A stretch of DNA of 64,000 nucleotides, from positions 4,016,486 to 4,080,485 of the forward strand of contig NZ_JH993797.1 in the NCBI RefSeq assembly GCF_000316115.1, in the 5' to 3' direction. The notes under the pieces are model-generated. The model saw only the letters and a list, made by a program, of their open reading frames with translations, was not told the DNA's origin and ran no database searches. A program made the translations under genes and the position numbers. Positions 24,892 to 33,800 of this stretch are shown here, piece after piece (within the stretch, counting starts at the first letter, position 1; the number at the start of each line of letters is the position of its first letter). The DNA comes from Leptolyngbya sp. PCC 7375. GTDB taxonomy: Bacteria > Cyanobacteriota > Cyanobacteriia > Phormidesmidales > Phormidesmidaceae.

Positions 24892-26226
24892 CTACCCACT
24901 AACCGACGGCAACCAGTTCACCAACCCTGGAAAGGCAATAATCGAGACTAATACCAGTAATTGCAAGGCGATGAAAGGAATAACCCCTCGATAGAGATTG
25001 CCTGTAGAAACATCTTTGGGAGCTACACCCCTTAAATAAAACAAGGCAAATCCAAACGGCGGCGTCAAAAAGGAGGTTTGCATATTGGCCCCAATGATGA
25101 CGCCGTACCACACCAGATCCATCCCTAACTGCTGAGCCACTGGCGCAAACAGAGGAATCACAATAAAGGCAATTTCAAAGAAGTCGATAAAGAACCCGAG
25201 GATAAAGACTGTCAGCATGCTGACAATCAAAAAGCCAACATCGCCCCCTGGCAAATTAGTCAGCACATCAAAAATAAAGCTATCCCCACGCAACCCTCGA
25301 AATACCAGACTAAATGCTGTGGAGCCTAGCAGAATAAAAATCACCATGGTGGTGGTTCGCAGGGTGCTGTCACACACTTCCTGCAAACTCCTGATGGTCA
25401 GCTGTCGGTTACAGGCAGCCAATACCATCGCGCCTACAGCTCCCAGAGCACCCGCTTCTGTCGGTGTGGCAATGCCAAAGAAAATGCTACCTAACACTAG
25501 CAAAATCAACACGAGTGGCGGCACCATCACCTTCAAGACTTTGAGGAACAAGGCCTGACCACGAATCTTTAATAGCTCCGATGGCAGCGCCGGTAGCAAA
25601 TCTGGTCGAGCGAAGGCAATGATGACCACGTGTACTACAAAGACTCCAGCCATTAGCAAACCAGGGATAAATGACCCTAGAAATAGGTCACCCACGGATA
25701 CCCCTAGCTGATCGGCCAATACCACCAGGACAATACTCGGTGGAATAATCTGGCCCAGAGTACCTGATGCAGCAATCACCCCAGTGGCAACGTCTTTGTT
25801 GTAGCCATAGCGTAGCATTGTCGGCAGGGAAATCAGCCCCATGGTCACCACAGTTGCTGCCACTACCCCCGTCGTTGCCGCTAACAGTGCACCGACAACA
25901 ACAACTGCGATCGCTAATCCACCCCGCAGCCGACCAAACAGACTGCCCATGGTTTCCAACAGGTTTTCCGCAATGCCTGACTTTTCCAGCATTGCCCCCA
26001 TAAAAATGAAATAGGGAATGGCCAACAAGGTGAAATTATTCATGATGCCGAAGATTCGCTGCGGCATCGCCGTTAAAAAGATGGGATCAAATACACCAAA
26101 GGCAATCCCAATTAGACCAAACAAGATGGCCACCCCACCCAGGGAAAACGCCACAGGATAACCTAATGACAGCAGCACCAAGGCCCCAGCAAACATCAGT
26201 GGCCCCAACCAATCAACTAACATCAT
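24892..26226 (-). CDS. dctM: TRAP transporter large permease (DctM)
   Basis: A 444-residue membrane protein with about twelve helices, the usual DctM length. Characteristic blocks include FTLLAIPYFIFMGAMLEKSG, GVVAATVVTMGLISLPTML, GYNKDVATGVIAASGTLGQ then IIPPSIVLVVLAD (the hairpin that forms the sodium/substrate site), and LTPPFGFALFYLRGVAPKD near the end. Together with DctQ it imports the acid delivered by DctP using the sodium gradient. Its start overlaps the dctQ stop by 14 bp, a coupled pair. Start could be either of two adjacent ATGs. Confidence 0.95.
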   Translation of the reverse strand: MMLVDWLGPLMFAGALVLLSLGYPVAFSLGGVAILFGLIGIAFGVFDPIFLTAMPQRIFGIMNNFTLLAIPYFIFMGAMLEKSGIAENLLETMGSLFGRLRGGLAIAVVVVGALLAATTGVVAATVVTMGLISLPTMLRYGYNKDVATGVIAASGTLGQIIPPSIVLVVLADQLGVSVGDLFLGSFIPGLLMAGVFVVHVVIIAFARPDLLPALPSELLKIRGQALFLKVLKVMVPPLVLILLVLGSIFFGIATPTEAGALGAVGAMVLAACNRQLTIRSLQEVCDSTLRTTTMVIFILLGSTAFSLVFRGLRGDSFIFDVLTNLPGGDVGFLIVSMLTVFILGFFIDFFEIAFIVIPLFAPVAQQLGMDLVWYGVIIGANMQTSFLTPPFGFALFYLRGVAPKDVSTGNLYRGVIPFIALQLLVLVSIIAFPGLVNWLPSVSG

Positions 26227-26785
26227 CCGCCTCCCCGTCTAATGTCTTTGAGGCCTCGTCCGCAGGTAGATACCCTGAAAAAATCGCCCAGTTTTTAATG
26301 GCTTCTGAGATGCCCTGTAATATCAACAGCCCAAAGCTAACCAAGATCATCGTCTTGATTGGGAAACGCAAGAGCCCACCAGGGTCCGGAGAATTCTCCC
26401 ACACCGCCCAAGACTTCAGCACGGCTCCCCAAGAGAAGTAGATCACCAGTGCAGAAAACGGAATAAGAAAGAGCACCGTCCCCATGAAATCAGCCAACGC
26501 TTTGCGGCGACGGGACCAGCGATCGTAAAACACGTCCACTCGCACATGCCCCCCCTTCTGTAGGGTGTAGGCAGCCCCGAGCAAAAAGATAATATCAAAT
26601 AGATACCATTGAGTTTCGATCAGAGCATTGGAGCTTAAATTCTGACCGACCACATTACCTAAATAGCGGCCAATGACATTCCATGTGCCAACCCCAATCA
26701 TGGCCAGCACTAACCAATAGGCGAATTTGCCGATTTGACAGGTAAATGCGTCAATCTTGCGAGCAACGGAGAGTAGTGATTGCAA
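26213..26785 (-). CDS. dctQ: TRAP transporter small permease (DctQ)
   Basis: A 190-residue protein with four transmembrane helices: FAYWLVLAMIGVGTWNVIG, ETQWYLFDIIFLLGAAYTL, then two further on. The conserved DctQ elements WYLFDIIFLLGAAY, GGHVRVDVFYDRWSRR and the closing LLILQGISEAIKN are present. No in-frame ATG is available at the N-terminus; TTG 26785 is the best start. It supports DctM in the membrane. The first gene of the dctQ-dctM pair. Confidence 0.92.
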   Translation of the reverse strand: MQSLLSVARKIDAFTCQIGKFAYWLVLAMIGVGTWNVIGRYLGNVVGQNLSSNALIETQWYLFDIIFLLGAAYTLQKGGHVRVDVFYDRWSRRRKALADFMGTVLFLIPFSALVIYFSWGAVLKSWAVWENSPDPGGLLRFPIKTMILVSFGLLILQGISEAIKNWAIFSGYLPADEASKTLDGEADDVS

Positions 26786-26910
26786 AACATTGTGTCAATT
26801 TTCTACCGGGGTATTTTATCTCGCTGAGAGATGTACATCGGTTGCGATCGCACAATTTGCAATGTTTTATTAGAGGGCAGCAATGCTTACCCCCCAATAA
26901 AATCTCCCCC

Positions 26911-27981
26911 TCAACCCTTTTGAGCCAAAATCAAACCAAACCACTGCCGTTCATCGGTAAAGGTTTGCAACACTTTTAACCCATGATTAGCCAGCTGATC
27001 ACCCATCTGCACCACATCAAACTTGCGAGAAATCTCACTTAACAGTCGCTCTCCCTCGGCAAATTTCACCGCCAAATCTAGATCTTGGAGCGTCACCATC
27101 TGCTCTTGCTTACTCACCAAATACATTTCTATCTGATGTTTTTGCGAGTTATACATCGCCTGATGATAGAAATTATCAAGGCAAAAATCTCCCCGATAGC
27201 GATAGTTGAGATGCTGCAACATATTGAGATTGAACATGGCCGTTATCCCTTGAGCATCGTTATAAGCCGCCTCAACAGTGCCAATATCCTTTTGCAAATC
27301 TAAGCCCAGCAAAAAGAATTGTCCTGGCTCCAGGGCCCCACTTACCAACTGCAAGAATTGTTCACAGTCATTAGGAGACAAATTGCCCAGGGTACTACCA
27401 ATAAACATCACCATGCGGGTAGCCAAGTTGGCAGCTGGCAAAGCATTGAGGGCCGGTTCATAGGTACCGATCATCCCGTGAATCCTGAGTTCAGGATAAT
27501 CACATAGCAGTTGATCAGAACTGTCCTTCAACATGCTGCCACTGACATCGACGGGGATATAGCATAACGGCAGATTAGCAGCCCGATAGGCATCCAGAAG
27601 AATGCGTGTTTTTGTCGCACTACCACTGCCCAGCTCCACCAGTTCGCAAGGACCAGTCAGCTGAGTGATGGCATGGGCATAGCGATGAAAAATAGCCGAT
27701 TCAGTGCGGGTGGGGTAGTACTCTGGGAGCGTACAAATTTTCTCAAATAGCTCTGATCCTAAGTGATCATAAAAATATTTTGGTGGTAAAGATTTTGGTA
27801 TGTGGGTTAATCCTTCAATCACATCCTGTCCATCTATTACGCTGACTTCAGGCTCATTACTGAGCAGAGTTTGGATCTGAAGGCGAGCTGGATCGATAAC
27901 GTTGCGATCTGCCAAGTTAGCATTGGTGCGTTGGCCATGCCTCTCCATCGGAAAATCGCAATCAGCTGTGGAAAAAGTCAT
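26911..27981 (-). CDS. egtD: L-histidine N-alpha-methyltransferase EgtD
   Basis: Transfers three methyl groups from SAM to histidine, giving hercynine, the first step of ergothioneine synthesis. The 356-residue protein has LTHIPKSLPPKYFYDHLGSE at the N-terminus, the SAM loop VELGSGSATKTRILL, YIPVDVSGSMLKDS, the MVMFIGSTLGNLSP block and the LLGLDLQKD segment, all typical of EgtD. It is the last gene of the egtC-egtB-egtD set, 69 bp after egtB. Confidence 0.95.
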   Translation of the reverse strand: MTFSTADCDFPMERHGQRTNANLADRNVIDPARLQIQTLLSNEPEVSVIDGQDVIEGLTHIPKSLPPKYFYDHLGSELFEKICTLPEYYPTRTESAIFHRYAHAITQLTGPCELVELGSGSATKTRILLDAYRAANLPLCYIPVDVSGSMLKDSSDQLLCDYPELRIHGMIGTYEPALNALPAANLATRMVMFIGSTLGNLSPNDCEQFLQLVSGALEPGQFFLLGLDLQKDIGTVEAAYNDAQGITAMFNLNMLQHLNYRYRGDFCLDNFYHQAMYNSQKHQIEMYLVSKQEQMVTLQDLDLAVKFAEGERLLSEISRKFDVVQMGDQLANHGLKVLQTFTDERQWFGLILAQKG

Positions 27982-28050
27982 AGAAAATCGTAATAACCAG
28001 GGCCAGTGTAGCGTGGGACGTTATTTTTCGTGGGAAGATTGCAAACTTCT

Positions 28051-29319
28051 CTAGCGCACACAGCGAAAGCCCATAAATAGCTCTCTCACATGGGGCTCGT
28101 ACCAATTGCGAAAGCTGGACCGTAGCCCCCAAGGACGAGTCGCCCAGCTGCCCCCTCGTAGCACGCGATGGCCATCATCAAAGTAAACTGCTGAGTAGCC
28201 TCGATAGGGATAGGCTTCAAATCCTGGATAGGGACGAAACCAACTATGGGTCCATTCCCACACATTCCCCAAAAGGTCATAACAACCGTAATCGCTAACG
28301 GCTTGATCAGATCTCCCAACAGGGCTGGTGCAGCCCAAGTGATGATTGCAATTAATTTGATCTGTTGTTAGCAATGTTTGCAGCTTGGGCGTTAATCCCT
28401 GCGCTGCCAAGGCCCACTCTGCCTCAGTCGGCAAGCGCTTATCTACAAAGCGGGCATAGGCACTTGCCTCATACCAATTCACACCAGAGACTGGATGGTG
28501 TCTAAATGCGGTTACATCTTGGGCAGGCCAATACAGGGGCTGGTTCACCTGGGCCGTCTGTAACCAACACCAGCCCGTATCACACCACCATTGCCGCTCC
28601 TGATACCCGCCAGCATCCATAAAATGCTGATACTGTTCACAGGTCACTGGTGTACGGTCAATGGAGTAAGCCGCTACATCCACCCAATGCGCTGGTCGCT
28701 CATTATCAATGGCCACATCACCATCGAGACCATCTCGGTCAACGACTAAGCCCAGGCAAACCTCTCCAGCAGGGATATGGACCATACCTGTAGGACTCTC
28801 ATGCATGGGCCCAGCAACAGGATTTCTCAGGGGAGTGACCTGACCCTGATTTTGATGTAGGGCCATCACCAGCGACATGGTTTCACTGTGCTGGCATTCG
28901 TGTTGAATCAGCCAATGCCATAGACGTGATTGATCGACCACAGGGGCAGTGCTCAAATACGCCAATGTCCGTCGTCGCACATCTGCCAAGAAAATTAGTA
29001 GCTCTTCCAAACCAGGTAACATCTGGCGTTGAGACTTAGGCAGTCCATCGGCAGCAAATAGGGTTCGATAACCGGGAAACGGACATGGTTGCTCCGCTAA
29101 ATGCTCCAAAATCCATAGAGACTCAGTAAATGCAATATGTCCCAAGTGCCAACCAACAGGGCTAAAGTCAGGATGTGCCTGCTGTTGCAATACAGTCTGA
29201 CTAATGCCATCAACTAAGGCTAACGTGCCATTGCGACAGGTTTGGAGAGTGGTTTGAAAGTAGGTGCGAAGTTTTGACGCATCAGTAGATCCAGTGTCAG
29301 GTAGCGAGAGAAAAACCAT
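28051..29319 (-). CDS. egtB: Hercynine oxygenase EgtB
   Basis: An iron-dependent sulfoxide synthase that joins a cysteinyl thiol to hercynine. From ATG 29319 the product is 422 residues. The N-terminal DinB-like domain supplies the iron ligands: H58 in GWHLGHIAF and H140/H144 in HECQHSETM (HX3HXE). The C-terminal half is the formylglycine-generating-enzyme-like fold: GEVCLGLVVDRDG, RPAHWVDVAAYSIDRTPVT, VSGVNWYEASAYA, LLGNVWEWTHSWF, HRVLRGGSWATRP and FMGFRCVR. The first 23 bases overlap egtC, so translation is coupled. EgtC in the operon points to gamma-glutamylcysteine as thiol donor. Confidence 0.95.
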   Translation of the reverse strand: MVFLSLPDTGSTDASKLRTYFQTTLQTCRNGTLALVDGISQTVLQQQAHPDFSPVGWHLGHIAFTESLWILEHLAEQPCPFPGYRTLFAADGLPKSQRQMLPGLEELLIFLADVRRRTLAYLSTAPVVDQSRLWHWLIQHECQHSETMSLVMALHQNQGQVTPLRNPVAGPMHESPTGMVHIPAGEVCLGLVVDRDGLDGDVAIDNERPAHWVDVAAYSIDRTPVTCEQYQHFMDAGGYQERQWWCDTGWCWLQTAQVNQPLYWPAQDVTAFRHHPVSGVNWYEASAYARFVDKRLPTEAEWALAAQGLTPKLQTLLTTDQINCNHHLGCTSPVGRSDQAVSDYGCYDLLGNVWEWTHSWFRPYPGFEAYPYRGYSAVYFDDGHRVLRGGSWATRPWGLRSSFRNWYEPHVRELFMGFRCVR

Positions 29320-30091
29320 GAATTTGGGGTTGAAGATCGTTAGCAGCAACAGTCAAACTATGGGCCTGAGCAATGGGCTCCCAATCACCTGAGAATAAAG
29401 GTTCGGAGGCCAGAATAATGCTCTCGGGCTGACGCAACAGATAAAATGATGGGGCCTTGGCTTGATTATCAAAACGAGCTGCAACAAGTTTTTGACCGTC
29501 GCTCAGAACGATCACACCCGATACTCGGACGTCGTATTCATTGGCCAAGGATTGAATCATTTCAATGGCCTGTTCCAAAGCTCCCAATAACGCCAACTGG
29601 GGATCCAGCTCTAGCAGATGGGTAATCAGGGCAAAAATATGTTCAGAGTCTGTCAGACCATAGATATTTTGATAAGCGACATCGCCAATTAGATCACGCA
29701 TGGGGCGATACAGTGTTTGTCGAAATTTATCGATATAGCCGTTGTGAACAAATAAGAGCTGGCCATGGCGAAACGGCTGACAGTTACTAAAGTCTAGGGG
29801 CAAGCCTGGTGTGGCACTGCGAATATTGGAAACAAATGACTGCGCCTGAATGTAACGACACAGGTGAGGCAGGTTAGCGTCATTCCAAATGGGTAGCACA
29901 TTGCGATAGATAAAGGGCTCAGCCGCAATGTCATCGGGATGATGCCAGCCAATACCAAACCCATCTGCATTGAGCAAGGCCACTTCTAACTCTTTTGGCT
30001 GATAGCTTTGAACCATTAAGGAATGCTCAGGCTTGAAGATGAGCTCTTCAAGGAGGATGGGCTTTCCTAAATAGGCAAGTAAACGACACAT
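29297..30091 (-). CDS. egtC: EgtC-type class II glutamine amidohydrolase
   Basis: A 264-residue N-terminal-nucleophile amidohydrolase: Cys2 in MCRLLAYLGKP becomes the nucleophile after methionine removal, followed by NADGFGIGWHH, VSNIRSATPGLPLDFSNCQP, FVHNGYIDKF and GLTDSEHIFALITHLLE. In ergothioneine synthesis EgtC removes the glutamyl group from the sulfoxide made by EgtB. The family also covers YafJ-like proteins, but the overlap with egtB settles the role. It is the first gene of the operon; no promoter could be fixed in the 110 bp to the next gene. Confidence 0.93.
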   Translation of the reverse strand: MCRLLAYLGKPILLEELIFKPEHSLMVQSYQPKELEVALLNADGFGIGWHHPDDIAAEPFIYRNVLPIWNDANLPHLCRYIQAQSFVSNIRSATPGLPLDFSNCQPFRHGQLLFVHNGYIDKFRQTLYRPMRDLIGDVAYQNIYGLTDSEHIFALITHLLELDPQLALLGALEQAIEMIQSLANEYDVRVSGVIVLSDGQKLVAARFDNQAKAPSFYLLRQPESIILASEPLFSGDWEPIAQAHSLTVAANDLQPQIHGFSLAT

Positions 30092-30203
30092 AGTACTAGT
30101 GAACAGAAAAAGCTGAGTTCAAGATTTTTTGCCTTGAGCTTGAGCTTATCGGTAAGGGCAATCAAACCTATTGCTAAACATGCAAAACTCATCCCCTAGC
30201 TCT

Positions 30204-30584
30204 TTAGTTTGTCAGAGAGAATGCAGCTGTAGCTAAAAATGCCCAACCAATAATGAGGGCCAAACCACCAATGGGGGCCACAGCACCCAGAATTTTGATG
30301 CCTGACAGACTCAAGCCATAGAGACTGCCTGAGAAAATCACAATGCCGATGATGAATGCCCAACTGGCGTAGCTGAGCCAGCTATTATTCGGAAGTTGTA
30401 ACCACAGTAGTCCCACCAATAGCAAGGCCAGGGAATGATACATCTGGTAGCGTGTGCCTATCTCAAATGTCGCCAGGGATTTTTCTGTCAGCTGGGCTTT
30501 GAGTGCATGGGCCCCAAAGGCACCGCCTGCTACAGATAAGCCTCCTAAAATAGATGCGATCGCAATACACAGACGAGCAGTCAT
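30204..30584 (-). CDS. DUF423 (YgdD-like) small membrane protein
   Basis: A 126-residue membrane protein with four hydrophobic helices. The DUF423 hallmark GGAFGAHALKAQLTEKSLA, TRYQMYHSLALLLVGL, FSGSLYGLSLSGIKILGAV and APIGGLALIIGWAFLA are all clear. The family is widespread and of unknown function. It precedes the egt genes by 112 bp on the same strand but is probably separate. Confidence 0.92.
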   Translation of the reverse strand: MTARLCIAIASILGGLSVAGGAFGAHALKAQLTEKSLATFEIGTRYQMYHSLALLLVGLLWLQLPNNSWLSYASWAFIIGIVIFSGSLYGLSLSGIKILGAVAPIGGLALIIGWAFLATAAFSLTN

Positions 30585-30891
30585 AGTGTGGTCACCAAAC
30601 GAACCTCTCCAGAGTAAACAATGCCCGTCGTTCTGTCTTAAAGGTTGCTGATTAAATTGACATCAATTGATTGACTTCAGAAAAACTTAATGCAAATTTG
30701 GTTAGTTTTACGTAGGAAGTAAGACCTGACTTACAAGTCCTATAGTTGAAAAGAAACCAAAGAGACCGCTCTATCTCTTTGGAAATTGAACGTTAATTTT
30801 CTTGGTTTATCGGTGACGATGACGCCCCTCAATCATCGTCACAAATCTCGTTTGACTCCTGAATCGCCAAGATTTAAGCTGACCTTGATCT
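30585..30891. other. 307-bp region upstream of the CHAT gene, with hairpin
   Basis: Contains the DUF423 promoter (-) and that of the CHAT protein gene (+). At 30757-30782 CCAAAGAGA and TCTCTTTGG form a perfect 9-bp stem with an 8-base loop. A smaller inverted repeat GTAAGACCTGACTTAC lies at 30719-30734. Either could sit in the 5' leader of the CHAT transcript. No open frame is supported. Confidence 0.5.
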
Positions 30892-33800
30892 ATGGAAGTC
30901 TTGACTAAAGTAACCGCCGCTTTTGCGCTAATCCCCGTCGTTGGCAGTGGAATTATCATCTCAACGTCCTTTCCACTACAAGCACAAACCATTGTGCCCA
31001 CAAGCAACGCAACCCAAGCCACCATTTCCGACCCAGGCATTATTGATATTAGTGGTGGCACTCAAGCAGGAAGCAATCTCTTCCATAGCTTTGAGCAATT
31101 CAACCTGGGCCAGCACCAAACGGCAAACTTCCTGACCACCTCAAACACCAATACAGTCATCGGACAAATCATCGGTGGCACGGCCTCCAATATCGATGGA
31201 TTGCTCCAAGTAACCGGTAGTAATGCGGATCTTTACCTAGTGAACCCTGCTGGGCTGCTCTTTGGCCCCAATGCTCGTCTTGACCTTGGAGGTTCATTCA
31301 CAGCTACAACCGCCACCCATCTTGGTACTGACGGTCAATGGTTCGAGATCATGAGCGATCCAGACTACAGCACCTTGGTGACTCCCCCCAGCCATTTTGG
31401 CTTTAGTTACCCAAGTACCATCATCAACCAAGGTCAGCTCACTGTGCGTGAGGGACATAGCCTCAGACTGTTAGCCTCTCAAGTAACGAATACTGGCACG
31501 TTAAGTGCTCCTGATGGCGAAATCACCCTCTTGGCTACAGAACCGGGTCAGTCCATTCGACTAGCACAAATGGATGGCCTATTAAGCTTAGAGATCTCCA
31601 CCGAGCCTGACATCTCAGAGTCTCTGCCAGCCTTGATCACTGGTGGTGACTTCAACCACAGCAATGAGTTGGTCATTGGCAATAATGGTACAGCTACTCT
31701 CATACATCGTGATATTGCTAACAACATTCCAACGCCCTTTAGTCTCCAGAATGCTGGCAACATCTCTACCCAGGGCATCACAGGGGGTGAAATCAATCTT
31801 TTAGGAAACACTATTCAGGTGCTTGAGAGTACCCTGAATGCCTCTGGTCACAACAGCGGAGGCTTGATTCGCATTGGAGGAGACTATCAAGGGCAAGGAA
31901 ATTTACCTCATGCCTCTCAAACAGAAATTACGGCAACCACTAGCCTGGTTGCCGATGCCACACAGGGGCATGGGGGCCAAGTAATTGTTTGGTCAGATGG
32001 CACAACAGTCTTTGATGGCACCATTTCAGCTCAATCTGCAACGGGTCATGGCGGTCTGGCAGAGACCTCTGGACTACATCAACTCACCATCGGGAATAAT
32101 GCCAACGTAACAACTGCTGCTCCTTACGGAGACGCAGGCATATGGCTCATCGACCCCATCGATCTCACAGTCATCGAAACAGGTGGTACTGGAGCCATTA
32201 TGACAGGCACGAACGATGTCATTAACAACTCCATTAATGCGTCTACAATCGTCAGTGCCTTAAATAGCACTAATGTTACTTTACAAGCTAGTAATTCCAT
32301 TACTCTTGATGCAGCCATTAATGCTAGTGGCAACAGTTCTAGCAGAGATTTATTTCTTGATACAAACACCTTAAATCTCAATGAGAAGATTACTCTTAAG
32401 GGCATTGGAGAACTCTCGGGTTCGGCCAATACAGTGAATGTAGGCGTTAACGGCAGTATTCAAAATGCTGTGGATGCTGTTGCTGACGGTGGCACGGTAA
32501 ATCTGGCGACTACCACCTATCGTGAGACTCATACCATCACCCTCAACCACTCCCTTAATCTTGTCGGGCAAGGTCAAGACAGCACCTTTATCAGTGGTGA
32601 TGTTGACAATAACGGTATTGGGGACCAACGAGTCTTTGACATTACCAGCAATGGAGACAATATCAATATTAATGGTCTCACCATACAGGATGGCTCTAGC
32701 ACGTCAGATGGTGCTGGTCTCAGGACATCTGGCAACAACGTTGCAATTAGTCATGTAACGTTTACCAACAATGAGGTCACAAGTAGTTCACAAGATGGTG
32801 GAGCCATTCAAAATAGAGGCTCACTTATCCTGTCTAACACCATTTTCAACAATAATCGTAGTGACTCTGATGGTGGAGCGATTGATATCGCTCAAGGTTC
32901 AGTTACAGTAGTTGATAGCACCTTTAATAACAACCAAGCTGGAGAACATGCTGGGGCCATTGATGTTGATCCCAATGGCATAGTTAGCATCTTCAATACA
33001 GATTTTTCTGACAACATAGCAGGAACCAACGGCGGCGCAATTTTTAGTGAAGGTGCATTGAGCGTTGACACGGCCTACTTTACTGAAAACCATGCTGGCG
33101 ATGCTGGTGGAGCCATCTTCTTAGACGATGATGGAGAGATTAGGGCCAGCCACTTCATGAATAATATGGCTGAAAGAGGTGGCGGGCTTTATAACCAAGG
33201 TGAACTCATCTTAGTGAACAGCACTGTTGCCAACAATCAGGCAACAGGAATAGGCACCTATGATGGCGGCGGCGGCATCTTAAATACTGCTGGAGGAGAG
33301 ATCACGATTGATGCGACGCTGATTAGTGATAATCTATCGGAGAAGAGTGGTGGCGGCATTCTCAATCTGGCTACTGATAGTGAAACGGAAATTGCGATCG
33401 CAAACAGTGCCATCGTCGGCAATCAAGCAGCTACCTTTGGAGGCGGCATTGAAATTGCTAGCGACTTCGGATTTTCGAACCTGTCACAGGCAACCATCAC
33501 CAATAGTACTATCTCCGGTAATCAAGCTACCATGGGTGGCGGACTCCGTACCGTTGGCCCCACAGCACTCACAAACGTCACGGTAGCAGCCAATATCGCC
33601 ACAACCTCTGGAGGTGGCATATCCGAGAATCTCACCACCGCCTCTACTCCAGAGCTAATTAACACCATTGTGGCCAACAACCTTGCCCCAATTAATCCTG
33701 ACGTAGAAGGAGAGTTTAGCGATCTGGGAAACAATCTTATTGGCATCGATCAAGGCAGCACAGGGTTTACCGTCAGCAATCTGATCGGCACAACCAATAC

